Assembly: GCA_038237665.1 (NCBI GenBank)
Contig: JBBRYK010000012.1
Span: 1-52,482, forward strand
Length of the DNA: 52,482 bases
Source of the DNA: JBBRYK01 sp038237665
Lineage (GTDB): Bacteria; Actinomycetota; Thermoleophilia; Gaiellales; Gaiellaceae
Reading direction: 5' to 3'
A program made the translations under genes and the position numbers. Below the pieces are notes generated by a model. It was not told the DNA's origin. It saw only the letters and a list, made by a program, of their open reading frames with translations, and did not search any database. This document shows, piece after piece, positions 24,125 through 32,114 of the stretch; positions within the stretch are counted from its first letter, which is position 1; each line of letters begins with the position of its first letter.

Positions 24125-24364
24125 GGAGATTCTCCCTTCGGTCGAAGAACCAGAAGGCTGGCGGTACACCCCGTGATTGGCCAGCGTCCGAGGATTGTCT
24201 CTGAAACGCGAGGGAGTGAACGGCGGGGACGGTAGGAATCCCGGTCGCAAGCGGCGGGTGACGCAGTGCCAGCAAACGTCCGCCGGCTGCTGTCGGCGGC
24301 CCCTACTGCTCTGGCCGGGGCAGGTAGACATGTCCCCAACATCGTTGAACCGAATCTCGCGTGC

Positions 24365-25690
24365 CTAGCGCACAAACGCGATCGTCAGGACGATCGCGCA
24401 CCCGCCGCTCGCGATTGCAATTCGTGCGCCGTCGACCAGCCGGGGGAAAAGCACGACCCCGGCAAGAGCCGAGGTCCCTGTCGCAATCAGCAGTGCGCTC
24501 GTGGCTCCCGCGGCCCCGTACGGAGGAACGAGCAGGACCGCAGCGACAGCGAAGGCGACGCCTTCGGCGACAGCGGTCCACAGACGCTTCGTCGCCTGGA
24601 GGCGGAGCGCCGACGCAGCGCCGACGGCGCCCGCCAGCGGCGCGAACGGAAGCATCGCGAGGGCAGGGCCGAGGGCGTGCTCGGCCCGGGCGAAGCCGCG
24701 ACCCGCGAGCAACGTGAGCAGCGGGCTGACGAGCACGACGGCTGCGATCGCGCCGGGCACCGTCAGGCCGAGAGCGGCGCCGACCAGCCTGCGCATGCCG
24801 GCCTCGGCCGCCGTGGGGTCATCGACTGCCACCGCGGAGAAGCGGGGCAGCGTGACGGTGAACACCTGCCAAACGGCGTACGTCCCCGCCAGCCCGATCC
24901 CGGCAGCAAGCGCTGCGTAGCCGGTTTCCGTCCGCGAACCCGCGAGCAACGCGGCTACGACGACTACGCCTCGGTGCTGGGCCTGGGTGACCAGATTGCT
25001 GAGGCCCTGGATGAACGCGAACCGGGACACATGGCTCGGCACGTCGGCGTGCGCCCGGGCACGCCGCAGCGGCGGGCCGACCAGTAGCAGTCCGGCGACG
25101 AGCGCGGCGGCCGACGATAGCGCGATCGCTGCGAGAGCTCCCTCGAGTCCCGCGAGCGCGTAGAGCGCGACAGCGCCAACCACCAGCAACAGATTCTGGA
25201 TCGGATACCGGAAGCTCCAGGCACCGGAGCGCCCAACGGCGAGCGCGGCCTGGAAGGCGACCGTCGCCGGCGCGTCGACGGCGAGCGCCGCCAGCACGAG
25301 CGCCGTGGGGACGAGTGCGAATCGATTCCGGTCGAGGAGAACGAGGGCTGCCGCGGCTGCCGCGGCGGCCCCAAGACCGATCAACCGCCAGCGCAGCGCC
25401 CTCAGCGCGAGCGCCCGCGCCATCGCCGCACGGTCCTCGGGAGCGGCTGCCGCAACGAACCGGGACATGACGGCGGGGCCGCTGAATGCGAGCGAGGTGG
25501 ATCCGAGCGTCACGAGTGCCAGCGCCACCGCGAAGGTGCCGTAGTCGCCGGGCCCGAGCCGTCGTGGGATAACGGTCACGAGCAGTGCGAGCGAGGCCAG
25601 CTCGGCAGTCTTGCCGGCGAGACTGAGCGTGACCGCACGCCGCGTGGTCGGATAGACCGGGCCTGCGACCACTGTCTCTTGCGTGCTCAC
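24365..25690 (-). CDS. polysaccharide flippase-like membrane protein (MOP superfamily)
   Basis: About 441 residues with roughly twelve to fourteen transmembrane helices, starting VSTQETVVAGPVYPTTRRAVTLSLAGKTAEL. The pattern LGPGDYGTFAVALALVTLGSTSLAFSGPAVMSRFVAA is typical of Wzx/MurJ-type flippases that move lipid-linked saccharides across the inner membrane. The GTG at 25690 overlaps the stop of the upstream glycosyltransferase (GTGA); an in-frame start further up would lie inside that gene. The pair forms a small surface-glycan operon. Confidence 0.8.
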   Translation of the reverse strand: MSTQETVVAGPVYPTTRRAVTLSLAGKTAELASLALLVTVIPRRLGPGDYGTFAVALALVTLGSTSLAFSGPAVMSRFVAAAAPEDRAAMARALALRALRWRLIGLGAAAAAAAALVLLDRNRFALVPTALVLAALAVDAPATVAFQAALAVGRSGAWSFRYPIQNLLLVVGAVALYALAGLEGALAAIALSSAAALVAGLLLVGPPLRRARAHADVPSHVSRFAFIQGLSNLVTQAQHRGVVVVAALLAGSRTETGYAALAAGIGLAGTYAVWQVFTVTLPRFSAVAVDDPTAAEAGMRRLVGAALGLTVPGAIAAVVLVSPLLTLLAGRGFARAEHALGPALAMLPFAPLAGAVGAASALRLQATKRLWTAVAEGVAFAVAAVLLVPPYGAAGATSALLIATGTSALAGVVLFPRLVDGARIAIASGGCAIVLTIAFVR

Positions 25691-26712
25691 CGAGCCGCGC
25701 TCGCCGAGCTGTCGCCGACCGTATAGCGCGCCTTGTGCAGCTCGTACTGAAGCATGGCGGCATCGGCGTTGCCGGAACCGGCGACGTAGCCGACGAGCTC
25801 CCCGGCGGCCCACGCTAAACAGGCGCCCATGACTGCTAGGCGCGTGCGCGGCGCCAGCGAGCCGGAAACGGCTGACCGCTCGAGCGCCGGACGCGTCCGG
25901 AGGTAACGCACTACCGGGATCAGCGGGACGCCCACGACGTACACGAGCGTCCGCGGCAGCGACCAGCGGGCACGACGTGCCGCGCCGAGGAGGCGGCCGC
26001 CGAGAAAGCGCTCGTGCAACCAGGGGCCGCGCTGGGCCAGGTTGAGATGCTCGATCCGTGCCCTCGGCTCGAAGAAGAAGCGATGCCCTTCATTCCTGAG
26101 CGTGTCGGCGAGCGCGCTCCCCGGCTCGACCAGCTCGCCCAGCCGTCGCCCGAGCCGGAGGAGCACTGCCGTCTCGGCCGCGGCGTGGTACGAGGGCGGG
26201 TGATTGATCTCCCCCGGCTCCGCGTCCGGCGCCCACTGGCCGTAGTCGATCAGGTAGGACGACCAGCTCAGAGCGGTGCCGGGATTGGCGTTGGCCACCG
26301 CGGGCATCACGACGGCCCACCCCTTCCCGTGCGCTGCGAGGAGATGTTCGGCCCAGTCGGGGTGGGGAAACGCGTGCGTCTCGCCGATGACGACAAGGGG
26401 AGCCGCGGCAGCCCGGATACCGGCCCCCCTTGCCTCGCCAAGCGGGAGCAGTGGGTGCTCCACGAGTCGGACGGAGCCGAGGTCTCCGAAGCGGCCGTCG
26501 GGGAGATCCAGGGCCTCGGCCGACGGACAGACGACGACGAGCTCGAGATCCCCCGCAACGGTCTGGGCACCAAGGCTGTCCGCCACCCGGCGGATGGTCC
26601 GGAAGCGATCCGTCGCCACGACGACGCTCAACGCGAACCGGCGCGACGGCCCGCTCGACACTCGAGAAGAGGCTTCTCCGGCGACGATGGAGCCGAAGAG
26701 TATGGACGCCAC
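25687..26712 (-). CDS. glycosyltransferase family 2-like protein with C-terminal membrane helices
   Basis: 341 residues. GT-A fold N-terminus FALSVVVATDRFRTIRRVADSLGAQTVAGDLELVVVCPS, then LGEARGAGIRAAAAPLVVIGETHAFPHPDWAEHLLAAH, where the usual metal-binding DxD is replaced by GET, as in some GT2-like enzymes. The C-terminal third has hydrophobic helices around TLVYVVGVPLIPVVRYL and RLAVMGACLAWAAGELVGYVAG, anchoring it in the membrane. Translationally coupled to the flippase gene. The acceptor and sugar are unknown. Confidence 0.78.
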   Translation of the reverse strand: MASILFGSIVAGEASSRVSSGPSRRFALSVVVATDRFRTIRRVADSLGAQTVAGDLELVVVCPSAEALDLPDGRFGDLGSVRLVEHPLLPLGEARGAGIRAAAAPLVVIGETHAFPHPDWAEHLLAAHGKGWAVVMPAVANANPGTALSWSSYLIDYGQWAPDAEPGEINHPPSYHAAAETAVLLRLGRRLGELVEPGSALADTLRNEGHRFFFEPRARIEHLNLAQRGPWLHERFLGGRLLGAARRARWSLPRTLVYVVGVPLIPVVRYLRTRPALERSAVSGSLAPRTRLAVMGACLAWAAGELVGYVAGSGNADAAMLQYELHKARYTVGDSSASAAR

Positions 26713-26746
26713 CGGAATCCGGTGGCCGGTTTTTACCGAAACGGGC

Positions 26747-27031
26747 TTACGGTGAGAGCACGAACGCCACCTCGTCGAGGTAGCACCAGCTCCAGTCCTC
26801 GCCGGGCTCGGCGGAGCGGATGATCGGATGGCCGCTCTCGTGTGCGTGTGCGGTCGCGTGCCGGTTCGGCGACCAGTCGCAGCAGCCGATCTTCCCGCAC
26901 TTCATGCACATGCGCAGATGCACCCAAGGGCTCCCGATCTTCAAGCACTCCTCACAGCCGTCGATCTTCTCCGGTAGCGCGCTCACCTCGATCTGGTCGA
27001 GGTGGCTGCAGATGGGGCCGCTTTCAGGCAC
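26747..27031 (-). CDS. UBP-type zinc finger protein
   Basis: 94 residues comprising one ZnF-UBP domain (zf-UBP), known in eukaryotes for binding the ubiquitin C-terminus and found widely in actinobacteria as a stand-alone protein of unknown role. Zinc ligands are visible: CSHLDQIE, CEECLKIG, HLRMCMKCGKIGCCDWSPNRHATAHAHESGHPII. Start chosen at GTG 27031 because AAAGGAAG lies directly upstream at ideal spacing. It lies 14 bp downstream of the chimeric hydrolase/EgtD frame in the same direction. Confidence 0.85.
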   Translation of the reverse strand: MPESGPICSHLDQIEVSALPEKIDGCEECLKIGSPWVHLRMCMKCGKIGCCDWSPNRHATAHAHESGHPIIRSAEPGEDWSWCYLDEVAFVLSP

Positions 27032-27045
27032 TGAACACTTCCTTT

Positions 27046-27543
27046 CTATCGAGAGACGAGAGCCACCGCGAAATCGCCCGCGCCGTCGGTCCACCACGAT
27101 TCGAGCCGAAGCCTCGACTGGGCAACTTCGCGCTCGACGTGTTCGCGCCGGAACTTCGAGCTGATCTCGACCCGGAGCGGTTCGTCCGCCTCGAACGCGA
27201 CTTCGTCGTCGAGGGCCTGGACGGAAACCGTGTGCGCCTCCCGCGCGCGGAGGCCGATGTCCATCGACTCGTGCTCCGGATCCCAGCGCGCCTCGTAGAC
27301 GAACCGCCGCTGGTCGAAGCCCGCGCCCAGCTCACGATTGACGACGGTGAGGGCGTTGCGGACGAACAGCTCCGTCACGCGGCGGCTGTCGTTGTACGCC
27401 GCCTCGAAGACGGCGGCCCAACGATCCCAGCTGCTCGGCAGCAGGAAGAGCCCGTGGATGAACACGACCGGGGTCAGGCCTGACGCATTGGCCCTGTCGA
27501 TCTGCTCCTGCTCGGTGCTGGTGGGAGCTGTGGAGACGGACAT
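27046..27543 (-). pseudogene. chimeric frame: alpha/beta hydrolase N-terminus fused to EgtD C-terminus
   Basis: 165 residues made of two unrelated parts. Residues 1-47 match the start of a bacterial alpha/beta hydrolase (TPVVFIHGLFLLPSSWDRWAAVF), ending before its nucleophile and catalytic residues. From about residue 48, the frame matches the C-terminal third of the histidine N-alpha-methyltransferase EgtD: AAYNDSRRVTELFVRNALTVVNRELGAGFD, WDPEHESMDIGLRAR, EISSKFRREHVE and ESWWTDGAGDFAVALV. The SAM-binding N-terminal part of EgtD is absent. The junction is at about 27396-27405. This is best explained by a deletion that fused two same-strand genes; an assembly error is the alternative. Neither activity should remain. 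Confidence 0.75.
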
Positions 27544-27554
27544 GCGTTCTTCCC

Positions 27555-27647
27555 ATGACGACGAACTACGAGCGTGCGTTCGCGGAGCATCCGGAGGTCT
27601 ACGCCGCCTGGGGGCAGCTCAACGGGGCGATCAAGGCCTGGCGCTGA
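27555..27647 (+). pseudogene. AhpD / carboxymuconolactone decarboxylase-like N-terminal fragment
   Basis: A 30-codon frame divergent from the chimeric gene. It contains EHPEVYAAWGQLNGAIKA, which matches the beginning of AhpD-like proteins, in which MDLRRYELATLAAA would follow; here it runs directly into W-R-stop. The CxxC redox motif of the family is therefore missing. The fragment and the chimera together mark a recombination scar. Confidence 0.6.
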
Positions 27648-27818
27648 CGGGCCGATAGGGTCGAAAGCGGACTCGAGGATGCCTTCGAGGCCAGGACGTA
27701 GCCAACCGGTCGGCTCAGCAGACGTCCCTTGAGGCCCGCCTGATGCGCGGTAAGTGCGTCTTGCCGCAACGTTGTGTTTGCTAGCCCGAGGAGCGCTCGA
27801 CTGATGGGAAGGCCCTGA

Positions 27819-28436
27819 ATGACGGTTGACGGTGGTGCCGTAGCTGTTTTGGAGGACCCGACGGGCCGGCGTGCCCGTTGGCTGCGACGCGCCGGTCGGC
27901 TCGTATTCGTGCTGTTTCTGTGCTGGTTGCTGGCGATCGTGCTCGGCGGGCTCGGTCTGTTCCCGGTCGCCGGGATTCCGTTGACGCGTGTCTTGCGGCC
28001 CTCGACTGGGCCTCCGCCGCTCGCGGAGCTGCCGCGCCCTCGGCAACCCTCGGCCTCCGACCTTCGACCGGCGTTGACAGCCCCGGCGTTCGTGGCCGGT
28101 ACTGGCAAGGCAAGCCGGCAGGCGGCGCCGACCGGTGCGCCCGGACGCAGCTCGTCCGCGCCGGGCCGCGGCGGCTCGTCACCCGGGCGGAGCGCGACCG
28201 CGCCGGGGAAGACGAAGAAAACGCCGACCCTCCCCGCAGCACGCGGGCGAAGCACGACAGCGCCGGGGAAGACGAAGAAAACACCGACCCCCTCCACAGC
28301 ACGCGGGCGAAGCACGACAGCGCCCGGGAAGACGAAGAAAACACCGACCCCCTCCACAGCACGCGGGCGAAGCACCACAGCGCGCGGGAAGACGCGAACG
28401 ACGACGACATCGTCGCGGCGGCCGCGGAAGCCGTAG
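27819..28436 (+). CDS. membrane protein with lysine/proline-rich 20-residue repeats
   Basis: 205 residues from ATG at 27819, preceded by GGAAGG. There is one transmembrane helix (RLVFVLFLCWLLAIVLGGLGLF) near residue 30, then a disordered tail. The last 75 residues are tandem repeats of about 20 residues, each with APGKTKKTPTPSTARGRSTT, giving a basic, proline-rich segment comparable with histone-like or cell-wall-spanning tails. No enzymatic domain is present. The stop lies one base before the GTG of the following deacetylase/glycosyltransferase gene, so they form an operon; the tail may interact with an anionic surface polymer. Confidence 0.6.
   Translation: MTVDGGAVAVLEDPTGRRARWLRRAGRLVFVLFLCWLLAIVLGGLGLFPVAGIPLTRVLRPSTGPPPLAELPRPRQPSASDLRPALTAPAFVAGTGKASRQAAPTGAPGRSSSAPGRGGSSPGRSATAPGKTKKTPTLPAARGRSTTAPGKTKKTPTPSTARGRSTTAPGKTKKTPTPSTARGRSTTARGKTRTTTTSSRRPRKP
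28201..28394. repeat. 60-bp tandem repeat, 3.2 copies
   Basis: Copies begin at 28201, 28261 and 28321, with a partial copy at 28381. They differ at only a few bases and encode the 20-residue repeats of the membrane protein. A degraded partial unit precedes 28201. The unit length is a multiple of three, so copy-number change keeps the frame. Confidence 0.9.
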
Positions 28437-28437
28437 C

Positions 28438-30555
28438 GTGGGCAATAAGACGGCGCTCCAGCGTCTCCACGTCCCCGCGCACTGGCGCCTGCTCAGCTTC
28501 TGCTTCCTCGTCGCCGTAGTCGCGATCCTCTTCGAAGGGATTGCCACTCATACCGTCGGCGCCAGCTCGGAGCCGCGTCCCGCGGTTGGTGACCAGGCCC
28601 CCCTCGTCCGAAGCCGTCCGATCCTGGTCGCGCAGGGCTCGCGCCTCGTTTCGAGGCAGCCGCAAGCCGGTCGCCGGATCGCACTCACGTTCGATGATGG
28701 GCCCGATCCGCGCTGGACGCCGAAGATCGCAGCCATCTTGCACCGCGAGGGGGTGGCGGCAACGTTCTTCGTCATCGGGAGCGAAGCCGCCCGTCATCCC
28801 GATCTTGTGCGGCTGCTCGTGCGAGGCGGAAACGAGCTCGGCAACCACACCTTCACGCACGTCGCGCTCTCGAGTGGCCCTGACTGGCAGCGGCGGCTCC
28901 AGCTCGATCTGACCGAGGCGGCGATCGCAGGTATCACCGGGAGCTACACGCGGCTCTTGCGACCGCCCTATTCGGCGACGCCTGACGCGATCACACGCCG
29001 GGATGAACGCGATCTTGCCGATCTCGCCGGCCGCCGCTACCTCGTCGTCTTGGCCGACTACGACTCGGAGGACTGGACCCGTCCCGGCATCGCCAAGATC
29101 GTCCGCAACGCGAGCCCACCCGGCCACACAGGAGGGATCGTGATGCTGCACGACGGCGGCGGCAATCGCAGCGAGACTGTGGCCGCCCTGGCGGAGTTGA
29201 TTCCGCGTCTGCGGGCGCGCGGCTTCCGCTTCGTTACCGTCTCGCAGCTTGCGGGCCTGCAGGCGAGCGACGTCGAGCCGACGGCTCCCCGCTGGGAGAG
29301 GCGCCGTGGCGTCGTCTTTGCTGCTGCCGTCCGCTTTGGTTTCGTGCTCGTGCGGGTCCTTCTGCTGGTCGTCGGCCTGGTCGGAATCCTCTTCGCCGCC
29401 CGCGTCGTGCTCGTGTTCGCTCTCGCCCGCTACCAGTTTCGCGCGATGAAGCGACGTCCAGATACGCCGGTCTACCTGCCGTCTGTCGCTGTTGTCGTTC
29501 CCGCGTACAACGAGGCGGTCGGGATCGAGCGCGCAGTGCGATCGCTTGCGGCGAGCGACTACCCGGCCGACTTCGAGGTGATCGTGGTCGACGACGGGTC
29601 GACCGACGGCACGGCCGAGATCGTCGAGGGGCTCGAGCTCAAACGGGTACGCGTGCTGCGAAGGACGAACGGTGGCAAGGCCTCTGCTCTCAACAGCGGG
29701 ATCGAGGCGTCATCTGCTCCCGTGGTCGTGATGGTGGATGGGGATACCGTCTTCGAGCCCGAGGCGTTGCTACGCCTCGTCCAGCCACTCAGCGATCCAA
29801 CGGTTGGTGCTGTCTCCGGGAACACGAAGGTCGGCAATCGGGGCGGGTTGCTCGGGCGCTGGCAGCACATCGAGTACGTGACCGGCTTCAATCTCGACCG
29901 GCGCATGTATGAGGTGCTCCAATGCACACCGACGGTCCCCGGCGCGATTGGCGCCTTCCGCCGGGACGCGCTCCGGCAGGTCGGCGGAGTCTCCGGTGAC
30001 ACGCTCGCCGAGGACACCGACCTGACCCTGGCGATCGGCCGCACCGGCCGCCGTGTCGTCTACGCCGAGAACGCCCGTGCCTGGACGGAAGCTCCGTCCA
30101 GTCTCGGTGATCTGTGGCGACAGCGCTACCGCTGGTCGTACGGGACCATGCAGGCCGTCTGGAAGCACAAGAGCGCACTGCTCACCCGCGACCCGCGCGA
30201 GCGACGGATCGGCCGACTCGCGCTCCCCTACATGATCCTGTTCCAGATCGTCCTGCCGATCGTCGCTCCGCTGGTCGACCTGTTCGCGCTCTACGGACTC
30301 CTATTCGGCAATACAACCCTGGTACTTGCGTTCTGGCTCGGCTTCAACGCACTCCAACTCGTGCTCGCAGCATTCGCCTTCAGGATGGACAAGGAGCCGC
30401 TCCGCCCCCTCTGGGCGCTACCCCTCCAGCAGTTCGTCTACCGGCAATTGATGTACGTGGTGATCATCGAATCGACGGTCAGCGCACTCGCGGGCGTTCG
30501 AGCCCGCTGGCGCCATCTCGCCCGCACCGGCGACGTCGAAGTCAAAATCGCATAG
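28438..30555 (+). CDS. polysaccharide deacetylase-glycosyltransferase fusion
   Basis: 705 residues. One N-terminal membrane helix (LLSFCFLVAVVAILF) is followed by a NodB deacetylase domain: TFDDGPDPRWTP (about 84-95), GNELGNHTFTH (about 133-143) and LRPPYSATPD, ending with MLHDGGGNR. Two helices then lead to a processive GT2 domain: VVVPAYNEAVGIERAV (about 353), VIVVDDGSTDGT, MVDGDTVF, EDTDLTL and QRYRWSYGTMQAV (the Q/RxxRW motif), followed by C-terminal membrane helices. The combination makes and de-N-acetylates an extracellular beta-linked amino-glycan, like PgaB/PgaC or chitin-type systems. GTG start at 28438 directly after the stop of the repeat-bearing gene. Confidence 0.88.
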   Translation: MGNKTALQRLHVPAHWRLLSFCFLVAVVAILFEGIATHTVGASSEPRPAVGDQAPLVRSRPILVAQGSRLVSRQPQAGRRIALTFDDGPDPRWTPKIAAILHREGVAATFFVIGSEAARHPDLVRLLVRGGNELGNHTFTHVALSSGPDWQRRLQLDLTEAAIAGITGSYTRLLRPPYSATPDAITRRDERDLADLAGRRYLVVLADYDSEDWTRPGIAKIVRNASPPGHTGGIVMLHDGGGNRSETVAALAELIPRLRARGFRFVTVSQLAGLQASDVEPTAPRWERRRGVVFAAAVRFGFVLVRVLLLVVGLVGILFAARVVLVFALARYQFRAMKRRPDTPVYLPSVAVVVPAYNEAVGIERAVRSLAASDYPADFEVIVVDDGSTDGTAEIVEGLELKRVRVLRRTNGGKASALNSGIEASSAPVVVMVDGDTVFEPEALLRLVQPLSDPTVGAVSGNTKVGNRGGLLGRWQHIEYVTGFNLDRRMYEVLQCTPTVPGAIGAFRRDALRQVGGVSGDTLAEDTDLTLAIGRTGRRVVYAENARAWTEAPSSLGDLWRQRYRWSYGTMQAVWKHKSALLTRDPRERRIGRLALPYMILFQIVLPIVAPLVDLFALYGLLFGNTTLVLAFWLGFNALQLVLAAFAFRMDKEPLRPLWALPLQQFVYRQLMYVVIIESTVSALAGVRARWRHLARTGDVEVKIA

Positions 30556-30631
30556 CAAGACGCACAGACCCCGAAACGCTCGAAGCTGCGTTGCCCGGCC
30601 GACACCGCCTTCGGTGCTCGGCCGCGATCGA

Positions 30632-30997
30632 CTACTTGACGGTCAGGGTGCCCTTCATCCCTGCGGCGGCGTGCCCGGGCACGGTGCAGAGATACGCGGA
30701 CCTTCCGGCCTTGAGCGTCACCGTGAGCTTGGCAGTCTTGCCCGGCTTCACCAGCGCCGACTTCTTGCCGGCGATCTTGAAGTCGTGCGGGAGCTTGCCC
30801 TTGTTGACGAGCGTGAAGGTGATGCTGCCGTGCGTCACGCTGGTTGTCGAGAACTTGAACTTGAACTCGGTGGCGGTGACGGTCACCGCGGCTGCCGCGC
30901 GCGTCCGCGAAGCGAATCCTGGGCCCGCGAGCGCCGCAGCGACGACGGCGACGATGACGGCCGGTAGCACGACAGTCCGAAACGGTGAACGAAACAT
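30632..30997 (-). CDS. exported cupredoxin (blue copper protein)
   Basis: 121 residues. Signal peptide MFRSPFRTVVLPAVIVAVVAAALAGPGFAS, then a plastocyanin-like beta barrel. All four type-1 copper ligands are present: H71 in LPHDFKI, C104, H109 and M114 in YLCTVPGHAAAGMKGTL. It should carry electrons outside the membrane. The ATG at 30997 has GGGAGG immediately upstream, which decides the start over the in-frame upstream codons. It is divergent from the MoxR-type ATPase gene, consistent with shared regulation, and may serve as electron acceptor for the PQQ-type dehydrogenases. Confidence 0.88.
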   Translation of the reverse strand: MFRSPFRTVVLPAVIVAVVAAALAGPGFASRTRAAAAVTVTATEFKFKFSTTSVTHGSITFTLVNKGKLPHDFKIAGKKSALVKPGKTAKLTVTLKAGRSAYLCTVPGHAAAGMKGTLTVK

Positions 30998-31106
30998 GGT
31001 CCTCCCCGGTGAGCGATCTGCGCTGGAAGAGACGGTTTTCAGGTGACCCCCAGCCCTGAACGATTGACCAAACAACATCCGCAAATCTATACCTTTTCTC
31101 CTCACG

Positions 31107-32114
31107 GTGGCTCAAGCGACGCGGCACGAGCGTCCAGACGATCGGAATCCTGCCCACGAGCCGGCCCGTCGCCTGCTGGCGAACCTCGAGCGTGTCGTCA
31201 TCGGCAAGCACGACGAGATCCTGCTGGTCCTGTCCGCGCTCATCTCCGGCGGCCATGTCCTGCTGGAGGACGTACCCGGCACGGCGAAGACGGTCCTCGC
31301 CCGGGCGCTCGCCCGCTCGATCGACGGAGCGGACTTCGCGCGTGTGCAGTGCACTCCGGACCTCCAGCCGACGGATGTCACGGGCTTGTCGATCTTCAAC
31401 CAGAGAACGCGCGACTTCGAGTTCCGGCCGGGCCCTGTCTTCGCCAACGTCGTCCTCGTCGACGAGGTCAACCGCGCGATGCCGAGAACGCAGTCGGCAT
31501 TGCTCGAGGCCATGGCCGAGCGTCAGGTGACGGTCGACGGCGTGTCGCGGTCACTGCCCGACCCCTTCCTCGTGATCGCGACCGAGAATCCGATCGAGCA
31601 GGAAGGCACGTTTCCCCTGCCCGAAGCGCAGCTCGACCGGTTTGCGTTGCAGGCCGGCCTCGGCTACCCGGCCCTGGACGAGGAGATCTCGATCGTTCTC
31701 GCCCAGCGCCACGGCCACCCGATCGAGACGCTGTCGCCGGTGGTCTCGATCGACGACATTCGAGCGCTCCAGCTTGCGGTCGAGGACGTGTACGTCGACG
31801 AGCAGCTCCTGCGCTGGATGGTCGAGCTCGGCCGCGCCACCCGCGAAGTCGAGGGCGTCGCGATCGGGGCCTCGGTGCGGGGCAGCCTGACGCTCGAGCG
31901 CACCGCACGCGCCTGGGCGCTCCTCCACGGGCGCGCCCACGTGTTCCCGGAGGACGTCGAACGGCTCTTTCTGCCGGTCCTCGGCCATCGCCTGCTGCTG
32001 ACGACGTCGTTCCTCGCCGACACGAGGGGCCTCCCCCGTGCAGAGGCACTCGGGCGGATTCTCGCCCGGTGCCTCGAGCTCGCACCACCGCCCGCGCCCG
32101 ACTGGGATGCTTGA
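31107..32114 (+). CDS. MoxR-family AAA ATPase
   Basis: 335 residues of the MoxR AAA+ subfamily, chaperones for cofactor insertion or complex maturation. Walker A EDVPGTAKT, Walker B VVLVDEVNRAMPR, sensor 1 VIATENPIEQEGTFPLPEAQLDRF, which is highly diagnostic. GTG start at 31107. It overlaps by 8 bp the DUF58 gene, its usual partner. In this window it heads a run with the same types and order as mxaRSACKL, where the MoxR member is MxaR. Confidence 0.92.
   Translation: MAQATRHERPDDRNPAHEPARRLLANLERVVIGKHDEILLVLSALISGGHVLLEDVPGTAKTVLARALARSIDGADFARVQCTPDLQPTDVTGLSIFNQRTRDFEFRPGPVFANVVLVDEVNRAMPRTQSALLEAMAERQVTVDGVSRSLPDPFLVIATENPIEQEGTFPLPEAQLDRFALQAGLGYPALDEEISIVLAQRHGHPIETLSPVVSIDDIRALQLAVEDVYVDEQLLRWMVELGRATREVEGVAIGASVRGSLTLERTARAWALLHGRAHVFPEDVERLFLPVLGHRLLLTTSFLADTRGLPRAEALGRILARCLELAPPPAPDWDA

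Noticed and set aside
27648..27818. Coding remnant between the AhpD-like stub and the repeat-bearing membrane protein
   Set aside because: A minus-strand frame reads plausibly (ALLGLANTTLRQDALTAHQ) but has no start, no recognised family and continues through the tandem repeats as shadow.
28201..28394. CRISPR-like array
   Set aside because: Units are contiguous 60-bp copies with no spacers and are in frame within a coding region.
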